64,000 bases of DNA from Phaseolus vulgaris (taxonomy: Eukaryota > Streptophyta > Magnoliopsida > Fabales > Fabaceae), in assembly GCF_000499845.2 (NCBI RefSeq), contig NC_023749.2:43024177-43088176 (forward strand), in the 5' to 3' direction. The position numbers were made by a program, and so were the translations under genes. The notes under the pieces were generated by a model, which was not told the origin of the DNA, ran no database searches, and worked only from the letters and a program-made list of their open reading frames with translations. This document shows positions 43,350 to 55,560 of this stretch, piece after piece (within the stretch, counting starts at the first letter, position 1; each line of letters starts with the position of its first letter).

Positions 43350-45036
43350 GTTTTGCAGATTGGAAGCAAGAAAAACCAGTGGTACTTGGACAGTGGCTGT
43401 TCCAAGCATATGACTGGAGATCTTACTAAGTTCACCAGCTTAAAGCTCAAAGCAGAAGGACATGTGACCTATGGTGATAATAACCGAGGGAGGATTTTGG
43501 GTAGAGGAACTTGCTAGAACTATGTTAAATGAATCTAAGCTTCCTAAGTATTTTTGGGCTGATGCTGTTTATACTGCAGGTTATGTCTTAAATAGGACCT
43601 TAATAAGACCAATTCTTAAGAAAACCCCATATGAATTGTATAAGGGCAGAAAACCTAGTGTAAGTCACCTTAGAGTATTTGGGTGTAAATGTTTTGTATT
43701 GAATAATGGTAAAGAAAATCTTGGTAAGTTTGATGCTAAATCTGATGAAGGTGTGCACATTGGTTATGCTTTGAATGGTCATGCATATAGAGTCTTCAAT
43801 AAAAGGTTGCTCATAGTAGAAGAATCAATGCATGTTGTTTTTGATGAAACTGATCATAGCCTATCTAAAACTGCTGATGACCTTGACAGTAATGAATTTA
43901 AATCTGTTTTAAATCAAAATGAATCGATTCATTTTGATACTGCTGATACACATGCTATACAAGAATCTACTGCAGCTGCAGGTTTGCCAAAAGAGTGGAA
44001 AACCCCAAGAGACTTAACCCTTGATAATGTCATTGGGAACATTGAGAAAGGAGTGTCAACTAGAAAATCCTTGAACAATTTCTGTGAAGCAATGGCATTT
44101 GTATCTCAAGTTGAACCCAAGAATTTGAATGAAGCTTTCGTGAAATTCATGAAGAGTGAGTTTGAAATGTCAATGATGGGTGAGTTGAACTATTTTCTAG
44201 GCTTGCAGGTCAAACAATTCAAGGATGGCATTTTCTTGAGTCAAGCAAAGTATTGCAAGGATTTGCTGAAGAAATTTGAAATGGACAAGTGTAAACCAAT
44301 CAGCACACCTTTCTCAACAAGCTGTCATTTGGATCATGATGAAGCTGAAATTTCTGTTGATGAAACCAAATACAGAGGACTCATAGGATCACTACTGTAT
44401 CTCACTGCCAGCAGGCCAGATATAATGTTTGCAGTGTGCATGTGTGCAAGGTTTCAATCTGCTCCTAAAGAATCACACTACAATGCTGTCAAAAGGATTT
44501 TGAAGTATCTGCAAGGAACTAAAGAAGTTGGCTTGTGGTATCCAGGTAATATTTCATTAAGCTTAACTGGATATTCTGATTCAGATTTTGCAGGTTGCAA
44601 AATTGATAGGAAGAGCACAAGTGGAACCTGTCATTTGCTTGGATCAAGCTTGATCTCATGGCAATGCAAAAAGCAGGCTTGTGTAGCTCTTTCCACTGCT
44701 GAAGCAGAATACATTGCAGCAGGGAGTTGCTGTGCTCAAACTATATGGCTAAGACAACAATTGAATGATTGTGGTATCTTACTTAACCATATACCTCTGC
44801 TGTGTGATAATACAAGTGCAATCAACTTAACCAAAAATCCTGTCAAGCATTCAAGAACCAAACACATTGAAATTAGGCATCATTTTCTAAGGGAACACAT
44901 ATCTAATGGAACATGTGATATTAAGTTCATTGGTACTGATTTACAACTTGCTGATTTGTTCACAAAACCATTAGCCAAAGATAGGTTTAATTTTCTGCTT
45001 AATGAATTGGGTATTATAAATGTAAATTGTACCTAG
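43350..45036 (+). pseudogene. Pol of element B with integrase and RT cores deleted
   Basis: The protease start is present (WYLDSGCSKHMTGD at about 43380) but ends at LGRG. The sequence jumps at about 43503-43511 to the C-terminal part of integrase (ELARTMLNES), losing the zinc finger and the catalytic integrase core and changing frame. A second jump at about 44130-44140 joins the linker (VEPKNLNEA) directly to the late RT (FVKFMKSEFEMSMMGELNYF), removing the polymerase core including the YVDD box. RNase H (STAEAEYIAAGSCC, DNTSAINLTKNP) and the C-terminus (LFTKPLAKDRF) are intact and open to 45036. The element cannot supply integrase or polymerase itself. Confidence 0.9.
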
Positions 45037-45444
45037 CAGTGAAAAATTAAATCTGTTTATTCGCAATTGAATGTGTTTATTTTCTGCACTGATATGCATT
45101 GATGACTAGGAAAGAGAAATTTTGATCTTTGACTGCTTGACTGACTTAGTGGGCATTAACCTCTGTACCTTTGACGGTTTTGGTCATGGTTATGTAACCG
45201 ATTTGATGGTTTGGGTGCTCAATAAGAATTTGAGTGTATGCATCGTGACCCTAAATATTTGGTGCATATTTTCAAAGATTCTCTGCACAAATTCAGAGCA
45301 TAATATCTTCATGCATATCCACTCATAACTGCCATATCAATCCATTTATTTTGCTATAAATCTGTGTGAATACTTGCTACCCACATTGGCCATTCTCTTT
45401 CTATTCTCACCATTTGAAACCAAGAAAAGAATTCAGGTTCAAAC
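45037..45444 (+). other. Post-pol spacer of element B
   Basis: Non-coding spacer between pol and the third ORF, equivalent to 27875-28444 in element A. It contains AATCTGT words. The short ORF at 45122-45328 has no recognisable domain. Confidence 0.5.
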
Positions 45445-46593
45445 ATGGTTTCGTCATCAAGACAAAAACAGAAAAGCAAGGGAAAGCAAACCACCTCTCA
45501 AGGAGTATTAGAAGGATGGTTTGCTGGAAATGAAGAAGGCATCAATGCCTACATTCATGAAATAAGCAGGAAGCAGATCAACATACCCAAGGTGCTGGAT
45601 TTCAACTGGCTGAAATCTGAAAAATTGGTAGAAACAAGGGCTGTGTTGAAGCACCAGAAACTGAAAAAGATGCTGGAATTAACGGGTAATGTTTATCCTG
45701 ACTTGGTTAAGGTGTTTTATACTAACCTCACATTGGATGGGAAGAATGTTGTCTCTCATGTGAAAGGAATTAAGATGAAGATCACAAGTGAGGTGTGGAA
45801 TTCTGTGGCTGGAATAAAATATGCTGGATTGAAAGTAGGAAAGGGAAATACCAGTGGAATTTCAGAATTCAACAAGCTGCAATATTACAAGAGTTGCATG
45901 AGGAATCCTACAGAGAGTATAAACAGGTTCCATGCAGGGCATTTGAACCTCACTCCACGTCTAGTTGCATACATCATAGCATGGCAACTGATTCCAAGAG
46001 GGACAAACCATGCTGTCTTACATGAAGAGGATCTCATTCTCCTATATTGCATCATGAACCAGATTAAGGTAAACTGGGTGTTCATTGTCAATGAACACAT
46101 GGTCAAGTCAAAAAGGTTGGCTGATTACAGATTTCCCTATGCTATTCTTGTTTCCAAATTAATTGATTACTTTGGTGTTGATGTTACAAATGAGAGAAAT
46201 GATCCTATCAAAGCTGTAAGTGAGATTGATACTTCAACTCTCACCAAAATGGGTTTTCACAAAATTGAAAACAAGTGGGTGGTTCTCAAGGAGAAGGACA
46301 CTCAAGCAGAACATGAGGATGAGGATGAAGCTATTCCTATGGATGATGACTCACCTGCTGCCCAATCTGAACATGAGGAAGTTGCTGCAAATGCCATAGT
46401 TGCCTATCAAAGTCCAGAATACCGTGGAGAACCAATGTCTATGTTTGAGAGGCAAGTGTTGTATCGTCTTGATGTCATGTCTGCAGAACAAAGGGCACAC
46501 TTTGAGACTACTCATGCAAGGTTCCAACACCTTGATAATCAGATTGAAGGAGTTCAGGCACAACTTGCAGAGCTTTACTACAAGGATCAGTAG
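45445..46593 (+). CDS. Post-pol third ORF, 382 aa (plant transposon / envelope-like protein)
   Basis: An open 382-codon frame in the position of the env-like gene of Sireviruses. The N-terminus is lysine/serine-rich (SSRQKQKSKGKQ). The central part holds VVSHVKGIKMKITSEVWNSV, LNLTPRLVAYIIAWQLIPRG and DLILLYCIMNQIKVNW followed by FPYAILVSKLIDYFGV. I recognise this as the domain called 'putative plant transposon protein' (Pfam PF20167, from memory), which database entries also call envelope-like. An acidic segment (EHEDEDEAIPMDDD) precedes a predicted C-terminal coiled coil (about residues 335-380). I see no signal peptide or convincing membrane helix, so an envelope function is doubtful. Its intactness next to a wrecked pol is notable. 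A truncated homologue starts at 28445. Confidence 0.85.
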   Translation: MVSSSRQKQKSKGKQTTSQGVLEGWFAGNEEGINAYIHEISRKQINIPKVLDFNWLKSEKLVETRAVLKHQKLKKMLELTGNVYPDLVKVFYTNLTLDGKNVVSHVKGIKMKITSEVWNSVAGIKYAGLKVGKGNTSGISEFNKLQYYKSCMRNPTESINRFHAGHLNLTPRLVAYIIAWQLIPRGTNHAVLHEEDLILLYCIMNQIKVNWVFIVNEHMVKSKRLADYRFPYAILVSKLIDYFGVDVTNERNDPIKAVSEIDTSTLTKMGFHKIENKWVVLKEKDTQAEHEDEDEAIPMDDDSPAAQSEHEEVAANAIVAYQSPEYRGEPMSMFERQVLYRLDVMSAEQRAHFETTHARFQHLDNQIEGVQAQLAELYYKDQ

Positions 46594-46737
46594 TTTTCTG
46601 CTTTTAATGCTTTCGTTATCAGTTTTCAAGTTTCTGTAATGTTGAACAATTTGGTTTTCTGTTTCTGAACTATTTTGATTATGGTTTCTGCTTTATATCC
46701 CTTTATTCCCTATGCTTATATGCTGTTTGATGAATCC

Positions 46738-46971
46738 AAAGGGGGAGAAAAATAGCTCACCATGCTAGGTGAAGCTAGCTTAAACAGGGAGTTAATTTGG
46801 CACCTTAAAACCATGTCTTATGCTATGCAATACTGCTGTTTTTTTCTGGTTTAAAATCTGGTGCAGTGCAGGTGCAATTCTGGTTTAAAATCTGGTGTAG
46901 TGCAGGTGCTTAAAGCAAACAAAGCTATGAGGTTAGCTATGGGGATTTGTCTCCATCAAACAGGGGGAGAT
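46738..46971 (+). promoter_or_regulatory. Polypurine tracts of element B
   Basis: CAGGGGGAGAT at about 46961-46971 abuts the 3' LTR and is the functional-looking plus-strand primer. A second copy, AAAGGGGGAGAAAAA, lies about 220 bp upstream at 46738-46752. Repeated GGGGGAG tracts before the 3' LTR are a known Sirevirus trait. Confidence 0.75.
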
Positions 46972-48782
46972 TGTTGAAGATGGTTGCTGCCCCTTCAAGA
47001 TTGTGTTTGATGAAGACCTATATGTTGTGTTTGATGAAGATTTTTATGTACATTTCATGTATTTTTGCTTTGCTTTAAGTATGTCTTAGTTAGTGCTTAG
47101 AGGTTGTCTAAGAGTGGGCTTTTTGCTGAGTAACTCACCTCATAACCACTGGCCATGTGATAAGAATAAGCATAAGTTTTCTTAAACTGTTTTTCACATG
47201 TTTTACACAAAAAACACGTTTACTGCATAAAAATAAATCTGTTCTTTTCAAAATAAACAGATTCATTTTTTACACTGATGCCTTGGCTAAGTCTTGTAAA
47301 AATTAGATTTTGTGCATCAGGTATTTTGACTAAGTCTTCTTCTTTTCAAAACGACTGAGTTTCAAATAGTTAAACTTTCTCTGTTATCGTTTTGAAAAAT
47401 AAATCTGTTCATCTGTAAATGAATAGATTCTTTTTGCCTCTGGTGCCATGTCATGCTTAAACGTTTTTCAGTTTTATCTCAGCACCAGAATGGTTGACTA
47501 AGTCTCCTCACTTAACAAATTCTCTAACTGCTTTTGAAAATAAATCTGTTCATTTTATTTTGAATCTGTTCATTTTATAACAGCTTTAACTGTTTTTCAA
47601 AATTCTGTTATAAGCTGGCTTTCTATAAAATGCAAACTTGTTTCTGAGTTTAATAACCATTCAAACAGTTCATACATTTGCAAAAAAAACAAGTTTTGAC
47701 AGCAGAGAGTTAAGTGTTTTCAAAGGATTAGCATTTGTTCTTCAAAGATTTCAAAAATCACAAAGTGCTTGTTCTTGGTTTGGTTCCAAAAGTTTGGTGT
47801 GAGGTGCAGCTACTGTTCTAGCAATCTTGCCTACTGGTTTAAGGCAGATCTGTGTGTCCTCAATCAGGTGTAGTCGTTTCACATCTCTTTCTTGTAATAG
47901 TTTGGTTGAACACTCTTCTTGATAGGTGTTCTTGAAGAGTGGGTGTGTGTGTATGCTGAAATAGGTTTTTTCAGCAAGAGTACCTAAGTTCTTGTAGGTT
48001 TCAAGAACAGTGGGAATTGTACTTGGTTGTACTGTGTGTTAGTGATTTCCACCTGTTGTTGGTGAAGACTGGATGTAGCTCAGGTTGAGTGAACCAGTAT
48101 AATTGCTTGTGTTCATTCTCTCTCACTCTCTGCAATTTCGTTTCTGCATAATTGATAAAACAGCAAAGAAATAAATCTGTTCAATTGAAAATAAATCTGT
48201 TCTTTCTGGGCACTGTGCATACTGTTCTTGATTTCTGAAAAAGTTGTTTTAATCTGATAAGAACATATAAAATCTGCTAAAAGCCATTGGAACAGATTGA
48301 CTGTGATAGGCTGCTCAAGAAACTGTCAATGCTATTAATTGAACCTTAAACAATTGCTTAAAGTTGAAGCTTGCTGTTCTGTAATTCATTTCTAGAAAAT
48401 TGCTTGACATCAAGAAGAACACTCATAGTCTGTTAAAAGCCATTGGAACAGGTTGTTTGCACAGGTCACTCAATTAACTAGCATGCTATCAATTGAATCT
48501 TAATCACTTGCTTGAAATTAAAGCTTGCTGTTTTGTGTTTCACTGTTTTCCAAATCTGATATCTGTGTGTGTGCATCTGGAAACTCTCACTGCATAATCT
48601 TGTGATTAACCTTGCTGTATTAAAAGCGTTTCAAACAGAAAAACAGTGCTGAAATAAATCTGTTCATTTTCACATAAATCGATTTATTTTCTGTAAAACT
48701 GGATTAAACATTGTTTCTGCGAGAAAGTTTTAAAAGGTCAATTCACCCCCCCTCTTGAACTTTGGCACTATTAAACCCAACA
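46972..48782 (+). repeat. 3' LTR of element B
   Basis: 1811 bp, TGTTGAAG...CCCAACA, nearly identical to the 5' LTR apart from the LINE insertion, an A-run length change and about 15 substitutions. It is followed directly by the GATAT duplication. Confidence 0.93.
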
Positions 48783-50399
48783 GATATCTCGGTCCTAAAC
48801 CCTAAACTCAATTTAATATGACTCAGTCCATCTCAGTCCTACCTGATCATGGTTAGACTTGGACTTGGGAAACTCGACTTGATCTAGGCTTGGACCAACT
48901 CGACTTGACTTTAGCCTAAACTAACTCAACTCAAACTATGTCTGAGGTTGACTCAAATTAATTTGCCCTGCCCGACTTGGTCTTGATCAAACTTGGAATG
49001 AATTGGCCTAGTCTAACTCAATTAAACGTTGGCCTATCTAAACTTAGCTTGACTTAGGCCTGGATCGATACATCTCAATCTAGGTTAGATCTAACTCTGC
49101 TCAAACTAAGCCCGACCTAACTCGGCACAACTGGAACTTCGTTTGACTCGAATCTACTTGGGTTGGGTCCAACTCGCCTCGAGCTAGTTTCCATATTCTT
49201 TTTTTCTTCATGCATATTTGAATTCACTTTTCAATTTTTAAAAAAGATAATGGGTTGGGATTCAATTCATATGAACATTTGCATTCTATATTTGAAATTA
49301 AATCAAACACTACTCAAACAACTTCTACTTTGTTTTTAGTTCTTCACAATTAAAATCAAAATAAGTAAAATGGATTTACGACTCCTAGAACACTAAGAAC
49401 ATAAGACTCAAACAAAAGAGGTAAGGAAAAAAATTGACATAAAATAATTCAAAAGCAGAATTTAAAGTGTGAATCAAAAGGCGGAATTGTAAATGACAAG
49501 AATTTAAAGGAGAAATTTAAAGTTTAAAGATAAAAGAAGAATTTAAATTGTTGGAAACTTTGTTGGACCTAACGTGATATGGGTCTAACTATACTTGCCC
49601 CAACCTAGTCTAGTCCGTCTTAGTTGAAGTTTAGTCTGACCCAATTTGGATCCCATTGGACTCAGCTTGACCTAGACCTAGCTCAACTTGACTGAACGTG
49701 GGTCCAGGGCATCTCGGCTTGAGGTTGACCTACACAAACTTTGCTTGACTTGGCGCAACATGACTCAACTCAACTTTAACTCATGTTGACTCAGCTCGAC
49801 CTGCCTCATGCCGACTCGACTCGAACTAGGCTTCATTTAACTAATCTTGAATTGGGTTAGAACTTGGGTTAGGATTGATTCAACTTGAGCTAGGTCTTGG
49901 TTAGTTGGACTCGACCTTGGCCCAGGTGGACTTGACTTAAACATGACATAGGTCGACTCGATTCGATTCGTCCTAACATGAGGCTCACCCAACTCGATCC
50001 CATGTACACTTAACCTGACTTACCTTGACATAACCTAGCTTGATTTTGGTGTTGCCTATTCCAACTTGTTTTTTAATGATTCGACCCAACCTTACATGAC
50101 TTTAGTCCAACCTAGCCTGACCTTGCATGAGTCCAATTCGATGCTAACTTACATGATTTTGACTCGACCCAATATTTCATAACTTAAAATGACTTAAACA
50201 CACTTTAATTTTAAATTTTTTTAAATTCAAAAAATTATTCAATTTATATCTATTTCAAATCCAATTAAATGGATTGAATTTAATATAAAAAAATATACTT
50301 TAAAGTTTGAGATAAATTTATTTAAATCTATTTAAATTAATACAAATTTAGATAATTATATATTAAATTTGACAATTTAATTTTTTTTCTCGATCTTAG

Positions 50400-51257
50400 A
50401 TCGATAATTTAACTATTAATGAAAAAACTATACGTGATCTTCAAAGTGTAAGTTTTTTTTTTTTCATGCAAATTTAATGCTTTCATATTTTTTTTAGTGG
50501 AAATAACCTTGAAAATGTATTCATAGTTATACTTTTTTATTTCTTTAAAAATGACCTCAGAGCACTAGTTATTAGTGAATAATTACCTAAACTTAAAGTC
50601 AAATCTCCTACTGAAACAATCTAAAATCAATATATTGATCGATGAAATAGGTATCTTATTACTTTTCCGAAATATTTTAAAATCGTACATTAAATTTTTA
50701 CATTCATTCTTCTAAAATCCAATTATTCGTTTTCACTAAACAATTTGTTGAGGAAAATGTTTGATTAGTAAATGAAGATCTTTATCTCAACTACCATTAA
50801 AAAAAGAGAAAATAATATAAATTTAGATATCTTAAAAAAAGGTAAATGTGTAGGGTGGTGATACGTGATACCACAAGCAAAACACATACACTCCACGTAT
50901 CAATAAATTATTATTTTATATTTATTTTATTTTTAATTTAAATATTATAATATTATTATAACTTGGTGTCAAAGGTATCTTATTTACTATTTGAGTTCAA
51001 GAAAAGCTTTTCCAAATGTGTATCATTATCATTTTGTTTATAGAGACGGTCAAACCAAGGAAGACATAATGTCAAACCTTTCACACCACGCAGGTTTCAG
51101 CACCCAGATTACAAATCTTACCAACCAGCTATCACACTGTGCTAAATCACAAACTTGATCTTTTTCTTCTTTTCCTTTTCTCTTTTCAGAAGTTCACTTC
51201 AAACACTGTTTACTATTCTGTTTCAATGGTTGACATAAAGTATCTAGGCCACAAACA
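50400..51257. promoter_or_regulatory. Upstream region of RLK gene 3
   Basis: A+T-rich, without ORFs. The last 250 bp before the start codon become pyrimidine-rich ('ctttttcttcttttccttttctc' near 51160), as in many plant 5' leaders. I see no definite TATA box. Confidence 0.35.
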
Positions 51258-54200
51258 ATGTGTAACAAAGCAATGACCTCTTTCACTTTTCTCTTTCTTT
51301 TCTCTTATCTACTCAATTTGTTGCCTATAATTTCCTCTGCAACTGACACCATTAATGTGTCACAGCCCCTTCTTGATGGCAGCACCTTGGTGTCTAAAGA
51401 TGGAACTTTTGAAATGGGTTTCTTTAGTCCAAAAAATAGTACTCAGACTACCACAAATCGGTACCTTGGAATATGGTACAGAAGTATCCCAGTTAGAACC
51501 GTCGTTTGGGTTGCCAACCGTGAAAACCCAGTTAAGGATAGTTCCAGCAAGTTCAGCATAAACACAGATGGAAAATTGGTTATCCTCAGCAGTAACAATA
51601 CTCTTGTTTGGTCAGCAAACTCAACTGAAGAAACGAAAGCACAGAGTCCAATTGTTCAGCTGTTAGACTCAGGGAACTTGGTACTAAGAGATGAGAAGGA
51701 TTCGAACCCACAGATATACTTGTGGCAAAGCTTTGACTACCCTTGTGATACTTTTCTGCCAGGAATGAAGATCGGATGGAACCTCAAGACGGGTCTTAAC
51801 CGGCGTTTAACAGCATGGAAGAACTGGGATGACCCTTCTCCAGGCGACTTCATTTGGGGTATGGTGCTAGGTAACACTACTGAATTGGTTATGTGGAAAG
51901 GTACTAGTGAGTATTATAGGAGTGGCCCTTGGAATGGTGTTAGATTCAATGGCAAAACCACACCCCTTTTTAACTTAGAGTTATATTCCTCTGTTGATGA
52001 AGTGTATTACACATACAACATCGGGAATAAGTCCTTGATTACAAGAGTTGTTTTGAACCAATCTGTTTATTCTCGCCAACGCTATAATTTGAATGTAGAG
52101 AACCAAACCTGGAAGCTCTATTCATCAGTTCCAAGAGACATTTGTGACACCTACAATCTTTGTGGTCCCTATGGGAACTGTCTTGCGAATGAATCACCAC
52201 CGTGCCAGTGTTTAACCGGGTTCAAGCCAAAATCAGTTCAAAATTATGAGGCATTGGATTGGATCCAAGGATGTGTTCTTAGTGAAGCGTGGAGTTGTGG
52301 AGTAAAAAGTAAAGATGGCTTTAAAAAATTCAGTGGGTTGAAAATGCCAGATACTACAAGTTCTTGGGTTGATCAAAATTTGACACTTGAGGATTGCAAG
52401 GAAAAATGCTTGCTAAATTGTTCTTGCACTGCATATGCAAATTTAGACGTCAGGGGAGATGGTAAAGGCTGTATCATTTGGCATGGAGCTTTGCTTGATT
52501 TAAGGGTGGCTTCAGTTCCCGGGCAAGACCTATTTATTCGAATGGTTGCTTCAGAAAATGGTGTGGATTTTTATCCTTTCTTAAATTTAGTTTGCTTCAT
52601 CTTTGTGTATTGTTTGAGTATGTGATACTTGTTTCATTTTTCTGACAAAGGATGGGATAAGAAAATTGTAGCAGTGGTGATTCCTGTGACTCTCCTTGCT
52701 TTTGTTATTGTTTTCATTTTCTCCTATGTTTACTGGCGGAAAAGAAAGCTTAGAGGTAAACTTTCTTAACCTGACCTCCATTACACTTTGTTACTACAAG
52801 TACTTTAACTAGCTATGCTTTCTTTCACTGAAATGACACATCTGGTGTTAAATTGTGTCATTCATATATTTACATGATGAACTTTTGGATAATTAGAACA
52901 TTCAAATATATGGTGAACTTGCATGATGTTAAGCTGATTAATTTACTTGGGAAGAAACAGAGAAAACCTCAGAAGAAAACAAAGATGAAGGATGTGAAGA
53001 AGACTTTGAGCTTTCTTCCTTTGATTTTTCTACTATAGTTCGTGCAACAAATAACTTCTCAAGTGACAAGAGGCTTGGCCAAGGTGGTTTTGGACCTGTG
53101 TATTGGGTAAGTAATCAAATATTCAACTTGTTAATAACATGTCATAGATAAAGAGTTCATACATATCCCTTCACTTCATATTATTTCAACTATTCAGCTA
53201 ATTTTATTTAAGATTCTAGGGTACACTAGAAGATGGACAAGAGATTGCTGCCAAGAAGCTCTGTAATAGTACTGGACAAGGAGTGAAAGAATTCAAGAAC
53301 GAAGTTATACTGTGTGCCAAACTTCAGCACCGAAATCTTGTTAAGGTTCTCGGTTGCTCCACTCAAGGAGGGGAAAAAGTGCTGGTCTATGAATACATGC
53401 CTAATAAAAGCCTGGATTCCTTTCTTTTTGGTATGTCACTCAGAAAACAAAAATTTCATTTATACTCAAGTACTTCATTTGTTTCTTGTTTGGACTAACT
53501 CAACTATGAATCTCAGCAGATTCTTCCAAAAGTGGACTCTTAGACTGGTCTAAGCGATTTAACATAATATTTGGAATTGCCCGAGGACTTCTTTATCTTC
53601 ATCAAGATTCTAGGTTGAGAATAATTCATAGAGACATGAAAGCAAGCAATATTCTACTAGATAGCGAGTTAAATCCAAAAATTTCAGATTTTGGTGTCGC
53701 CCGAATGTTTAGTGCAGATCAAACAGAAGAGAATACGAAAATGGTGGTTGGAACTTAGTAAGTACCTATGAATTGAAGTTGTAAGATGTGCATGAATTTT
53801 CTTGATTTTTGTATAGACAAAACTAATCCATTCTTCAATTTCATGAAGTGGATACATGGCACCAGAATACGCAATTGATGGGTTGTTCTCTGTCAAATCT
53901 GATGTATACAGCTTTGGGGTACTATTACTTGAGATAATAAGTGGGAAGAAAAACAGAGGAATTTTCTTTCCAGATCACGGGCTTAATCTATTAGGACATG
54001 TAAGACAAGAAGAAGCATAACTTTGCTTTATTTACCTTTTATGAACTTTAGAATTTTTACTTCATTTTTTATGTTGCAGGCTTGGAGATTGTGGAAAGAA
54101 AGCTCTCCAATGAAATTAGTTGATGCTGCTTTGGGAGACACCTTTACTGTCTCTGAAGTACTACGTTGCATACATGTTGGTCTTTTATGTGTGCAACTAT

Positions 54201-54385
54201 ATCCAGAGGATAGGCCAAACATGGCATCAGTGATTTTTATGTTGAGCAGTGAAAATACTTTGCCAACACCTAAGGAACCTGGTTTCCTTATTGATAGGAC
54301 GAAGATTGCTGGCGAATGTTCAACTAGCAATGAGATGAAGACTTCCACTAATGAATTAACTGTAACCCTACTAGAGGCTAGGTAG
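51258..54385 (+). CDS. G-type lectin S-receptor-like kinase, copy 3
   Basis: Intact third member, 819 aa. Predicted exons: 51258-52560, 52651-52755, 52961-53106, 53220-53430, 53520-53757, 53849-53999 and 54080-54385, all GT-AG with matching phases. A second in-frame ATG at 51273 would give a shorter signal peptide. Domains: signal peptide ([16 protein letters not shown]), B-lectin ([11 protein letters not shown]), S-locus domain ([14 protein letters not shown]), EGF-like cysteines ([13 protein letters not shown]), PAN ([15 protein letters not shown]), transmembrane helix at about 440-463, kinase. Catalytic residues are present: GQGGFGPVY, Lys530 in AAKKL, Asp627 in HRDMKASN, Asp645 in DFGVAR, MAPEY. 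The residue after GPVY is Trp where copies 1 and 2 have Lys or Arg. The C-terminal tail ([11 protein letters not shown]) is complete. It is closest to copy 2 (shared [12 protein letters not shown]). Confidence 0.93.
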
Positions 54386-55560
54386 AGATGTTTTAGTATA
54401 TATTTGTGTCAGGTAACTATGTAAGTGCAGTATTCTATTTACTCGATGGTCTTCACAAGTTAATGTTGGTCTATATCAGTATAGCTCATTATATCTCCCA
54501 GGAAAACCTTTATACATATACATATAGAGACAGAGATATACATATATATATATACATATATATATATATACTTTTCTTGAATTGGTTGAAGTAATGTGAT
54601 AATTCTTACAGTTTAATGTTTCACTTGACTTATATATTTTAATTCAAGACTTGTATTGGCCGTAGGTTACTTTTGTCTAAATTTATCAGTTGAATGTAGG
54701 ATGATGAATCTAAATTAAGTAGTTCATTGTGCATGTATAGTAAGGAATTTAGCTCAGTCAAATTCATTACAGAGTGTCTACCGTACAAATAAAGAACGAC
54801 AATAGAGAAACTTGTAAATATAGACGGTAGAAGGTAAATAAGAGGAAGAACAAGAAAGAATCATACACATAAATTAATGTTATTCAACTGAAGTATTAAC
54901 GAACTTCATATTATACATTCACAAGATAATTCACTAAACTCAAATATTACAACTTTACAATTTTTCTCACACAACAAAGTCTCATTCAAGTATACAACTC
55001 AAACATTAGCTTCTCATGGTACAAAATTCCTATGTATATACAACAATACTGTTATAACCTACTTACGTGAAACATTGCTAAACGAACGAGTAAGACAGGT
55101 AACCAATATTTTTCATTACAAAAATGGATTTCACCAAACAGTCCAAGTCTTAGTATTAACTAAGAGACTAGATGATCTACTAAGACCATCCACCAAATAT
55201 GATAGAAACTGCAAATTAAATACTGGACAGTCTAGCATGATTATATGGTTTAAGAACCTTTAGACAAGATTTTACTAAGTCAATATTAAAAATTCTCCAC
55301 CTTGGTTCAACACGAGTCTTCTGAGTGAGAGTCCCTACTTGCCACTAAGCCCATTTCACCAATCAGCTGCATCAAATCCAAGTAATGAAACAACTTACTA
55401 TATGGTATAACTTTCGCAATCATATGAGAGGGATTATGATCTGTTGAGACCTTCATCACCTTTACAAATCCTTGTGCAATCTCTTCTCTTACTAAATGTA
55501 GCCTATCATGAATGTGCTGAGTTCTTTCATGGTAGACTTGGTTCTTGGATAGTTGTATCT
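54386..55560. other. Intergenic sequence with TA microsatellite
   Basis: Contains the gene 3 3' region, an interrupted (TA/CATA)n microsatellite at about 54510-54571, and A+T-rich sequence with no supported gene. From about 55280 the sequence ('ctccaccttggttcaacacgag') probably already belongs to the minus-strand copia remnant. Confidence 0.5.

Larger units (their letters stand above)
39442..48782 (+). mobile_element. Ty1/copia element B (Sirevirus-like), complete ends, internally deleted
   Basis: The full element is bounded by LTRs 39442-41581 and 46972-48782 and flanked by the 5-bp duplication GATAT (39437-39441 and 48783-48787). Order: LTR, primer site, gag, partial pol, 382-aa third ORF, polypurine tract, LTR. 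Compared with element A it lacks about 0.8 kb of protease/integrase and about 0.6 kb of RT. By hand I count about 15 substitutions over about 1.8 kb between the LTRs, under 1 percent, so the insertion is recent. It sits inside the inverted minisatellite unit. Confidence 0.93.
37510..50400 (-). repeat. GTCGAC-rich minisatellite unit, copy 2 (inverted, interrupted)
   Basis: The segments 37680-38145, 39393-39441, 48788-49200 and 49560-50190 carry the complement of the copy 1 monomer ('gactcggcttgacctag' type words). The outermost flanks at about 37530-37680 and 50200-50390 match, in reverse complement, the right and left A+T-rich flanks of copy 1. The unit is split by the LTR-like element at 38146-39392, the Sirevirus-like element B at 39442-48782, and A+T-rich sequence at about 49200-49560 that I could not assign. 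Confidence 0.75.
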
